A stretch of DNA of 62,479 bases from assembly GCF_000336875.1 (NCBI RefSeq), contig NZ_AOJK01000024.1:1-62479 (forward strand), given 5' to 3'. The notes under the pieces were generated by a model that saw nothing but the letters and a program-made list of their open reading frames with translations, was not told the DNA's origin and did no database searches. Source of the DNA: Halorubrum californiense DSM 19288. Lineage in GTDB: Archaea; Halobacteriota; Halobacteria; Halobacteriales; Haloferacaceae. Both the position numbers and the translations under genes were made by a program. This document shows positions 17,866-24,599 of this stretch, in pieces (positions within the stretch are counted from its first letter, which is position 1; every line of letters begins with the position of its first letter).

Positions 17866-18165
17866 TTAGCCATTCATCCACCATACGGCAATGCCGTTGT
17901 CGGTCGCGTTATCCTCATACGTCACGTTGACCCGCACCGGAAGGGTTCTGGTGCTTTTGTTTAGTTCAGATTTGAAGAGGTAGAGGCCAAATTTCCGCCG
18001 CTCAGTAATGGAAAGGCCTGGCTCAAACCAGACATTCACCCAGAGTTCTTCAGTTACCTCGTCAATATACACTTCCCAATCAATAGGCTGTAAGCCCCAT
18101 CTTTTCATCTCACGTACGCTGGCCTTAGTGATAGATTCTAATTCTTCAATTGCAGAACTCATCAC
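17866..18165 (-). CDS. Hypothetical island protein (99 aa)
   Basis: Unrecognised protein of 99 aa with a helical N-terminus (SSAIEELESITKASVREMKR) and alternating hydrophobic strands (WEVYIDEVTEELWVNVWFE; LPVRVNVTYEDNA), suggesting a small alpha/beta domain. The ATG at 18165 is used; a second ATG follows directly (MMSS). It ends just left of the HalOD1 cargo element and is read towards the left, so the element did not interrupt it. Confidence 0.5.
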   Translation of the reverse strand: MMSSAIEELESITKASVREMKRWGLQPIDWEVYIDEVTEELWVNVWFEPGLSITERRKFGLYLFKSELNKSTRTLPVRVNVTYEDNATDNGIAVWWMNG

Positions 18166-18216
18166 TAGTTTCTAAGATACGTCCGGCTAAGTACATCACT
18201 CATGCTCAAACAATAC

Positions 18217-18642
18217 ACAAATTCGACCCTGCTGAAATCCTCTTTTTTAAATATATTCTCGCCTGAAACAGCTGGTCTCTGAGTAGTGCGAATTGGTCCT
18301 GCTTGGGGCCAGTGTTATACGTTTGAAACGATTAAACGTAACATCGCACTATCCATCAATATAGATACAGAAGTAGTATCCGCCGTCGCAGATAAGAAGA
18401 ATGTCTCGGAAAGCGAGCTTCCGATACTGTACGAATCTATTGAGACAGACGCTCTGAGAGAATTATTTGAGCACGGAACCACAGAAACTGGTACTAACCT
18501 AGCGGTTCAGTTCCCCTACGCGGGCTACACTGTCACGGTTCGATACCCGGGCGAGATTACGGTTGAGAAGTAGCTAGTCTGTACTGACCACGCTCGGCCA
18601 GAACATATCACTCCCAAATAATTTCAACAGAGCTACAAATTT
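18217..18642. mobile_element. 410-bp transposase-less element carrying HalOD1 gene
   Basis: Terminal inverted repeats at 18225 (GACCCTGCTGAAAT) and, reading inward from 18634, AGCTCTGTTGAAAT, both variants of GGCTCTGTTGAAAT. They are flanked by ACAAATTC (18217-18224) and ACAAATTT (18635-18642), a 7-of-8 match taken as an 8-bp target duplication. The inside holds a TATA-like TTTAAATATATT and one gene (18286-18573), with no transposase. The 8-bp duplication and GGC...TGTTG-type ends suggest mobilisation by an IS6-like transposase from elsewhere. The repeats are somewhat decayed, so this is an older insertion than the one at 38193. Confidence 0.6.
18286..18573 (+). CDS. HalOD1 output-domain protein
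   Basis: A 95-aa protein whose residues from about 26 (TEVVSAVADKKNVSESELP) to the end (GYTVTVRYPGEITVEK) match the HalOD1 domain, a small alpha/beta module found in haloarchaea alone or fused to response regulators. It is thought to act in signalling output. The GTG at 18286 is 30-40 nt after the TATA-like TTTAAATATATT at 18247-18258, so a near-leaderless transcript is plausible. The whole gene and its promoter lie between the inverted repeats of a small mobile element. Confidence 0.7.
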   Translation: MRIGPAWGQCYTFETIKRNIALSINIDTEVVSAVADKKNVSESELPILYESIETDALRELFEHGTTETGTNLAVQFPYAGYTVTVRYPGEITVEK

Positions 18643-18815
18643 GCCATCTCGTCATATCGGAAATCAATCTTGTAAAGCTACATCAGATGTGTTGTATTAT
18701 TGGTGAAAAGGAAGGCCTGGCCAGTGAAAACGCAGTAAGACTTGAGAGACTGTAAAGAGCTCGACGGAACACAAACCATCCAGAAAGCTTTGTACAAGTG
18801 CTGAGAACATATAAT

Positions 18816-19010
18816 ATGGGTCGAAAAAAGGTCTGTCCAGTGACTTTGGAAATTGAAGGGCTCGATATGATAGGCAGTGGAGGAAAGTGTAGTGGGTGTG
18901 GTACGATATTCACACCCAGATTGGGTTCGGACCGTCCAGCTATAGATTGTATCGAGCAATTCCGCGAACACTCGGTTGAGCGTGAGGTAAGTGACTCCGA
19001 TAATCAGTAA
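18816..19010 (+). CDS. Small CxxC protein (64 aa)
   Basis: ATG at 18816 just after a CATATAAT box. The 64-residue product has C7 and a C25-x2-C28 pair (GGKCSGCGTIFTPRLG), enough for part of a zinc knuckle, and an acidic C-terminal helix. No family recognised. It faces the replication operon tail-to-tail. Confidence 0.45.
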   Translation: MGRKKVCPVTLEIEGLDMIGSGGKCSGCGTIFTPRLGSDRPAIDCIEQFREHSVEREVSDSDNQ

Positions 19011-19022
19011 CTCTAGTATTCT

Positions 19023-19262
19023 CTACAAGCGTTCCATCTCTTCCTCGTGTAGCACTCCAGGGACCTCTACTGCTCCTGCTGTGTAGTTCCAATTCGCATC
19101 CGTTGGTGCGTGGAATTCTCCTGTAGCATCACAGTTGTTACAGTGACAATTCCCCTCCTCTTCGTAGTAATTTCGGTGAATGTCCCAGTCGCCCACCTGA
19201 CCACCCTCTCGACATTTCATCGCCTCTGCCCGCTTCCGCCAGATGTGGACAGACCGGACCAT
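19023..19262 (-). CDS. Hypothetical cysteine-containing protein (79 aa)
   Basis: The ATG at 19262 overlaps the stop of the primase gene by one base (TAATG), so it is the fourth gene of the replication operon. The 79-residue product contains a basic N-terminal helix (VRSVHIWRKRAEAMKCREGG) and NCHCNNC (a CxCxxC cluster) near residue 42, a likely metal site. A GTG six bases upstream is an alternative start. Function unknown; its position suggests a role with the primase. Confidence 0.5.
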   Translation of the reverse strand: MVRSVHIWRKRAEAMKCREGGQVGDWDIHRNYYEEEGNCHCNNCDATGEFHAPTDANWNYTAGAVEVPGVLHEEEMERL

Positions 19263-20476
19263 TAGCACTCACCCCTCTTTGAGACCGTACCATCCAGAGT
19301 GGGTACCTGCTTACCGAAATCTTCCGGTCGTGATGCATCATAGAATTTTCTCGTGATTTTGTAGATGTGCTTGATTTGGCTCTCTGGGTCGGAGATGAGG
19401 TCATACGCGAGCGCAGTGCCACGGATGGCACGAGCAGGCGGCTTGCCGTCGAATCCATACCAGTCTCGTGCGAGGAGACACAAGCGAGCGAACTCTTCAT
19501 CCTCAAGCTCAGATAGAGAATTTGTGCCAGCTCTATCACAGGTGATGAACCCTTCTAGAACTGCGACTAGCATGAGCGAGTTCCCCCCTACATTATGTCG
19601 GTGGCAGTACCAGACTTCGCCTTCTACACCGAGGTTGTTTCCGTTTCTCGACCCGTGAACAGGGTGGGCACATCTATATCCACTTCCCTGCTGCCTGAGT
19701 TGAGCACCCGAACGCTGAAGAACATCGACCGAGTCTACGTCGAAATACGGACTTTGATTGCCCTGTTGAACAGTAGAACCCCGAGGTTTTGCCTGGCGCT
19801 CCTCAAGGTCACAGATGTCCTCGATAGTATCGATAGACTGGTCATACTCTCGTATTAATTCGTCTACAATCTTCTGCCTCCGCGCTGCCTTAGGTGGTGT
19901 TTCAGTTAGATGCTGACCGGTAGTGAGACAGACCCGGGCTCTGTCATACATCTCAATCTTTGGTACCTTTCCATCAACCCAGGTTTCTGTATCAAGCTCA
20001 GCCGAAAATGTGCTGCCTGGATACCAGTCAGGGATATTTGCCCGGACAAAGACATGGATTCCCTGGCCGCTGCCCGATATTTCAGCATAACTGCTGAGGC
20101 GACTGAGAAGGTCGACTACAATTGGATGGACCTCTCCGGTATCACTCTGTCGCACGTTGTCGAAGTCAACCATGAGAATCGATGCGTCACTCTCAAATGG
20201 AAGAATGTATGCGATACCAAGGTCACCGAGTTCACCTTGATGAGTGATATCTCTTGTTCCTGGATGGCCAGCCCAGTTCTTTGCGACTTCAAAAGCCCTC
20301 TCTGGACGCTCATTCTCGTCGAGATTCCCATTCCACCGGCAAGGATTGAGATGGCCCAACCACGGAGCCAGAGGGCGTTTGTCTGTTGTTGACCAGACTA
20401 CCCAGTTGGGTAGGTCTGTCATCGTTTCCTCATATACCGGTTCTTCTGCGACGCTGTTGAATTTTGTTTCACTCAT
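19262..20476 (-). CDS. PrimPol-type DNA primase with zinc motif
   Basis: A 404-aa primase-polymerase of the kind found on plasmids and viruses. The catalytic motifs are visible: D104 and D106 in ILMVDFDNV, and SGSGQGIHVFV (S135, H141). A C-terminal zinc motif (C269, H274, C291, H294; GYRCAHPVHG ... WYCHRHN) resembles CHC2-type primase fingers. It should lay down primers, and possibly extend DNA, for the island's own replication. It overlaps the upstream helicase by 4 nt and the downstream small gene by 1 nt, forming a replication operon with the gene at 22302-23222. Confidence 0.8.
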   Translation of the reverse strand: MSETKFNSVAEEPVYEETMTDLPNWVVWSTTDKRPLAPWLGHLNPCRWNGNLDENERPERAFEVAKNWAGHPGTRDITHQGELGDLGIAYILPFESDASILMVDFDNVRQSDTGEVHPIVVDLLSRLSSYAEISGSGQGIHVFVRANIPDWYPGSTFSAELDTETWVDGKVPKIEMYDRARVCLTTGQHLTETPPKAARRQKIVDELIREYDQSIDTIEDICDLEERQAKPRGSTVQQGNQSPYFDVDSVDVLQRSGAQLRQQGSGYRCAHPVHGSRNGNNLGVEGEVWYCHRHNVGGNSLMLVAVLEGFITCDRAGTNSLSELEDEEFARLCLLARDWYGFDGKPPARAIRGTALAYDLISDPESQIKHIYKITRKFYDASRPEDFGKQVPTLDGTVSKRGEC

Positions 20477-22302
20477 ACAATTTCACCCTGGTTAACGACA
20501 GTGCTCGGCAGATACGGTGTAATCCAGTCGAAGCCGCCGCGCACAATTACGAGATTTTGTGAACTCCGGGTGAGTCCAACATACCAAATCAAGTCTTCAG
20601 TAGCCTTTGCGCCGGGTCGGTGAAGCGATTGCGTCACTCGTGGGGGTACTCCATCATAGCAAATTGTAGTCTCTGCTTGACCCCCCTTTGTCGAATGGAT
20701 GGTAGACACCCGTGGCGTCGCTTCGAGCGACGTGATAGGCCTGTTTGTTCGCTGTAACGCATTCCGTAGTGCTATCTGCTCTTCTGGCTTTTCGAAGAAG
20801 CCACTAAGCCATTCAACGGCCCCGGGCCCGGTTGTATATCGAACCCAGAATTCTTTCGTGAGATGCCAGTCTAGTTTTTTCAGAGAGATGTTGTCATGTG
20901 GGTGTTTGTTCAGCATCTCCCAAACAGAATCCGTGGTCCTTCTAAACCGGTTCTTCCGTGAACGGATACACTTGGAATCTATCGCCCGGAGTAAGGTTCG
21001 TGCTTCATCGAGGGTCAGCGCCAGTTCTGAAGATTCAAGCTTTTCTGGAGCCCTGGAACCACCATCAGATTCGTCAGGGGATAGGCCTCGGATTTTCTGT
21101 AACGCGTTAAACAGCCGTGTTCGGCCCTCACCGACACCGGGCGTGTCCCATCCAAGCAATCCATTCTGTGACCGGAACAGAGCGCCAGCTTCCATCAGAC
21201 TCCAAGCGATTCCTAGACACTGTAGTCGTGTGCGCGCTATCAGAAGCGCATCGCCATCAGGTGCGTACTGCTTCAACAACCAGGGCGGACTGGATTTCCC
21301 TGTCGGAGCAATCCATTGACCTCTGTTGTACCCAAATCTTGGAGAGCGGACTTCTTCCAACGTCGCTTCGCGGGTATCCCTGACGTTGAGTTCGGGAGGC
21401 TCATGATGGCGGTCAAGTAGTCGACGAGCTGTCTGCCAGTGAAGTTCTGGAACACGGTGTGAGTCAGGTAAGACTACAGTTGGGAGTTCAATAGCGTCGA
21501 AGAACTTCGGTGAGGCTCCTTCGTGAGTGTTGACCGTCTGGTGAGGGTCACCAGCGATAACGACCACGTCGGCGTCTTTTCGCCACTCGTTAACCAACTT
21601 TGAGAGCAGCGGAAACATATCCTGCGCCTCATCAACGATTAACACCGGTGTCGACGGAGATTTTTTCTCGTCAAGTGCGTGCGTCAACTGGTCGGTGAAA
21701 TCAAACAATCCCTTTTCAGTTTTGTACTCTTCCCACTCTCTTTGGAACTCTCTGAGACTAGGGGCTCCACGCCAGTTTGAGCGATATTCGACGTATTGAG
21801 GTGCACGAGTTGGTTGAGAGATGGGTATTCGATTCTTTTTGAGCCACTCAATACAGTCAAATGCTAACTCCCCTATCGGAGTAATGTCTGAACGAGTCGC
21901 AGGGGCATCATAAGGACGAGAATAGACTTCTCGCATGAACTCTCGGCGGTGCTTAGTCTTCGCACTCTCCAGGTTACGGAATGCGCCCCCACTGATACGG
22001 CTCGCAATCCCATGGATTGTTCCGATGTATCGGGTCTCACCAGTTGTTGGCTTGTCCAACTCCTCAGAGCCGATGAATCCGTACTCCTCCAATCGACTCA
22101 AGATATCCGAGGAGAGCTCCTTGTGGTAGGTAACGAACGCTATGTCACTCAGAGAATATCCTGCCTCTAGCAAGCCCATCAGACGAAGTAACAGCTGAGT
22201 CGTCTTCCCCGAACCAGGCGGTCCGTGAATCTTGAGCGAACTCGTGGGAGGGTACTCGTCTTCGGCGAAGATTGGGTAGTTCGGCGGACTCTTCCGAGTC
22301 AT
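20473..22302 (-). CDS. SF1 (UvrD/Rep-like) DNA helicase
   Basis: A 609-aa superfamily 1 helicase. Walker A GPPGSGKTTQ at residues 27-36, motif II LIVDEAQD, motif III VVIAGDPHQTVN, motif V STIHSTKGGQAETTI and motif VI YVGLTRSSQNLVIV are in the UvrD/Rep order. It is shorter than chromosomal UvrD, as is usual for mobile-element helicases. It overlaps its upstream gene by 1 nt and the primase by 4 nt. The likely role is unwinding at the island's replication fork, paired with the PrimPol. Confidence 0.85.
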   Translation of the reverse strand: MTRKSPPNYPIFAEDEYPPTSSLKIHGPPGSGKTTQLLLRLMGLLEAGYSLSDIAFVTYHKELSSDILSRLEEYGFIGSEELDKPTTGETRYIGTIHGIASRISGGAFRNLESAKTKHRREFMREVYSRPYDAPATRSDITPIGELAFDCIEWLKKNRIPISQPTRAPQYVEYRSNWRGAPSLREFQREWEEYKTEKGLFDFTDQLTHALDEKKSPSTPVLIVDEAQDMFPLLSKLVNEWRKDADVVVIAGDPHQTVNTHEGASPKFFDAIELPTVVLPDSHRVPELHWQTARRLLDRHHEPPELNVRDTREATLEEVRSPRFGYNRGQWIAPTGKSSPPWLLKQYAPDGDALLIARTRLQCLGIAWSLMEAGALFRSQNGLLGWDTPGVGEGRTRLFNALQKIRGLSPDESDGGSRAPEKLESSELALTLDEARTLLRAIDSKCIRSRKNRFRRTTDSVWEMLNKHPHDNISLKKLDWHLTKEFWVRYTTGPGAVEWLSGFFEKPEEQIALRNALQRTNRPITSLEATPRVSTIHSTKGGQAETTICYDGVPPRVTQSLHRPGAKATEDLIWYVGLTRSSQNLVIVRGGFDWITPYLPSTVVNQGEIV

Positions 22303-23222
22303 TATTCCTCCCCCCCGTCAACATCAGGACCATCGACCCAGCCTCGTCGGATTTGCCAGAGTGAGACCACCTCACCCGTATCCATCCGAACTCGTTTTGC
22401 GTTTGACTGTAGGAAGCCTCGCGCGTGTAACTCACGATGGAGGTTTGCTGGAGGCACGTCTTCATAATCAATCAGCACCCTTGCGATGAACTCGTAGGGG
22501 ACCTGAAGAACATCAGACCCCTCAGACTCCACGTAAGGACTCGCCTGCAAGAACGCTTCCTGAAGTACTGTTGTAGGAACTTGATTGATAAGGGCCGCAC
22601 GGAGTGTCTCAGCAGCTAGTGTCCGTGCGCCGTCAAAGTGGACGGTTGAATCCGGATTGCTCTCAAGATAATCTTCGAGATACTGCTGTATCCAATCGGC
22701 CCAATCTCCAATCCCATCTTGGGCTGGGGCCACAAAGTGCTCTGACGCATCAAAGTAGAGCCGGCGTAGTTCAGTCTGATTCAGGTGCTCTCTGCTAGTC
22801 TCTATCTGGACATCCGGGTCAGAGAACTCAAACACGTAGAAGGTATCTACGTTGGTGTCACTGGACACGTGTCGGGTGACAGATGAGAGCTTCGTGCGAA
22901 CGAGAATATCGGCTGGAAGCCCATTATCCCAAGAGACCTCCATAGAACTCTCGTCGATGAGTTCTTCTAGATGCTGCTGGAACATCTTCTCCAGAGTCTC
23001 CTTTTTCGTTTGTGCGTAGGCTGCGAGCGTGCTAAGGAGCTGAGTAGCTTCATCTCGCTCATAGTCTCCATCCGCCACGACCGTAGCCAACTTCCCGCAG
23101 AAGTCGTCTAAGCAAGCCTTACGCTCGAATGGGTCATGACGAGTCTCGGATATCTCATCCTTGACAGTCACATACGCATTTCGAATATCTATACCGTCTT
23201 GTGTATCTGTTCTTGAATTCAT
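22302..23222 (-). CDS. Replication-operon protein of unknown function (306 aa)
   Basis: First gene of the operon with helicase and primase. It has no recognisable catalytic motif. The N-terminal third is helical (LSTLAAYAQTKKETLEKMF), a middle part includes strands (TFYVFEFSDPDVQIE), and the C-terminal 70 residues (VPYEFIARVLIDYEDVPPAN ... LWQIRRGWVDG) look like a winged-helix DNA-binding fold. By position it may be the initiator or origin-binding subunit. It ends TAATG, overlapping the helicase start by one base. Confidence 0.6.
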   Translation of the reverse strand: MNSRTDTQDGIDIRNAYVTVKDEISETRHDPFERKACLDDFCGKLATVVADGDYERDEATQLLSTLAAYAQTKKETLEKMFQQHLEELIDESSMEVSWDNGLPADILVRTKLSSVTRHVSSDTNVDTFYVFEFSDPDVQIETSREHLNQTELRRLYFDASEHFVAPAQDGIGDWADWIQQYLEDYLESNPDSTVHFDGARTLAAETLRAALINQVPTTVLQEAFLQASPYVESEGSDVLQVPYEFIARVLIDYEDVPPANLHRELHARGFLQSNAKRVRMDTGEVVSLWQIRRGWVDGPDVDGGEE

Positions 23223-23304
23223 ATTTTTTCATGAATGCGAGTCCAAAAACCGACGACAAGAGAGACTAAGAAGTATGTCAGCGAAATGGTTAAGACCACT
23301 TGCT

Positions 23305-23383
23305 GCGTATATACGCTTAGTCCCAGGCTGTTGTTGTCAGACCATGGGGACTCGGACTATGTTCCGGGTGGACCAACACCCGG
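23305..23383. promoter_or_regulatory. Palindrome and hairpin upstream of replication operon
   Basis: GCGTATATACGC (23305-23316) is a perfect 12-bp palindrome containing a TATA core, 83 bp before the ATG of the operon's first gene. A second structure, CCGGGTG-GACCAA-CACCCGG (23364-23383), is a perfect 7-bp hairpin between that palindrome and the end of the RHH gene. The first may be promoter or operator; the second may be a terminator for the RHH gene, or both may be part of an origin. Confidence 0.45.
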
Positions 23384-23404
23384 TCCATCTCTCACTCAAA
23401 CGCT

Positions 23405-23557
23405 CTAGAGCTCACGCTCCATGAGCTTCTCAGCGACAAGTGCCTCAACCACGGACTTCTTCGTAGCGGTGACACCGTCAACGAAAAAGTCCTCACAAAG
23501 GATGTCTATTTCCTCTGAGATTTTTGGGGCAATTGACACAGTCGTATACTCATTCAT
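23405..23557 (-). CDS. Ribbon-helix-helix-like small protein (50 aa)
   Basis: ATG at 23557, TAG at 23405. The 50-residue product starts MNEYTTVSIAPKISEEIDIL, a beta strand followed by a helix, then a turn and a second helix (ATKKSVVEALVAEKLMEREL). This is the layout of CopG/Arc ribbon-helix-helix repressors. Such proteins often control copy number or their own operon on plasmids. It lies directly upstream of the replication operon on the same strand, so regulation of replication is a reasonable inference. Confidence 0.55.
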   Translation of the reverse strand: MNEYTTVSIAPKISEEIDILCEDFFVDGVTATKKSVVEALVAEKLMEREL

Positions 23558-23876
23558 GTATATTCTATTAGGTGCTGTCCGTACATATACTTTCCCTCGC
23601 CCCTGTCATATTCAAATCGATATACGTGGAAGCTTTAGTGAAAAATATGATTGCTACTGTATGGTAAGACTACTTCTGCGCTCCACTGCTGTATAAGGGT
23701 AAAGCCGTAGTGAGGGGGGGGAGGGGTATACCCCCACCCCCTTACAGCTCCAATCACCCCTATTATTACTATGGCAAGGTGTGTTGCTGGAGGAAGAGAG
23801 CACCCGGACCGTGGCGCTCTGGAGGCGCAAAAAGAGAAACCGGCTCTGCTGAAATCATTACTTCAGCTACTACATT
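23558..23876. other. Intergenic region with G/C-rich cruciform and IS-like end
   Basis: No gene seen. Positions 23714-23743 hold eight G, an A, four G, then TATA, then C5-A-C5: a near-palindrome centred at 23728/23729 with GGGGTATACCCC at its core. The G run could also fold as a quadruplex. At 23842-23856 is GGCTCTGCTGAAATC, a near match to the ends of the two cargo elements but without a partner. The region lies between the RHH gene and the DUF45 gene and is a candidate replication origin or termination zone. Confidence 0.45.
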
Positions 23877-24599
23877 CTACAAATCATCAGGAGTGAAGAT
23901 GAGTTGTACGCTATTCTCTTTGAGCCACCGATTGTGTTCTTTGTATGAGGAGTCATATTCCTCAACGTAGGACCAAAATTCGTCTGTATGGTTTTGCTCA
24001 CGGAGATGCGCGAGTTCATGAATGACCACGTATTCCGCAACATCAGGTGGTGCCATCAGCAATCGCCAGTTGAGCCCAAGTGTTCCCGTCGTTGAGCAAC
24101 TTCCCCACTTCGTTCGTTGATTCCGGACTTCGATTTTATCGTACTCAACATCCATGCGCTCGGCATATTGCTCGATACGATTGGTAAAGAAGTCCCGTGC
24201 CTGACGCCGATAGAAATTTTCGAGAACTTGCTTGACCGACGACTGCTTGACTGCACTCTCGCGAAGGCGAATCGTATCCTCGTCTACACCATTTTTTGTG
24301 CGTGATTCTATGACCAATTCACGGTCCTTGCCGAGAAGGGGAAAGGACTCACCAACCTCAAACGTCCGGTCGGGGATTTGCTCTCGATAAGCCTCATAAC
24401 TTCGTTGCTTGTCTACCACCCACGCTGCGTTTTCCCTAAGAATTTTGCTTGGCTGTATATCCTCGTTTTGAGGAATAACAACCGTCACACCGTGTATATC
24501 CACATCGATTCGCGGCTTGCTCGCAGCTGAACTCCGCCGGACTTCGAACTCCACGGAGTCACCCAGCAAGTCAATCATCCGTCGTTGCGGTTTAGCCAT
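23877..24599 (-). CDS. DUF45/YgjP-type zinc metalloprotease in RM operon
   Basis: A 240-aa protein of the YgjP/DUF45 (SprT-like) group: the signature WGSCSTTGTLGLNWRLLMAP is followed by HELAH (about residues 194-198) and a downstream NHTDEFW, the family zinc site. Members of this family often lie beside type I restriction genes, and their substrate is not established. The ATG at 24599 is used, not the open frame further upstream, because it overlaps the hsdR stop by 8 nt exactly as the other genes of this operon overlap. Confidence 0.8.
   Translation of the reverse strand: MAKPQRRMIDLLGDSVEFEVRRSSAASKPRIDVDIHGVTVVIPQNEDIQPSKILRENAAWVVDKQRSYEAYREQIPDRTFEVGESFPLLGKDRELVIESRTKNGVDEDTIRLRESAVKQSSVKQVLENFYRRQARDFFTNRIEQYAERMDVEYDKIEVRNQRTKWGSCSTTGTLGLNWRLLMAPPDVAEYVVIHELAHLREQNHTDEFWSYVEEYDSSYKEHNRWLKENSVQLIFTPDDL

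Noticed and set aside
17503-18634. Single larger element from the end-like sequence at 17503 to the right end at 18634
   Set aside because: The 8 bases before 17503 do not match those after 18634, whereas those before 18225 do.
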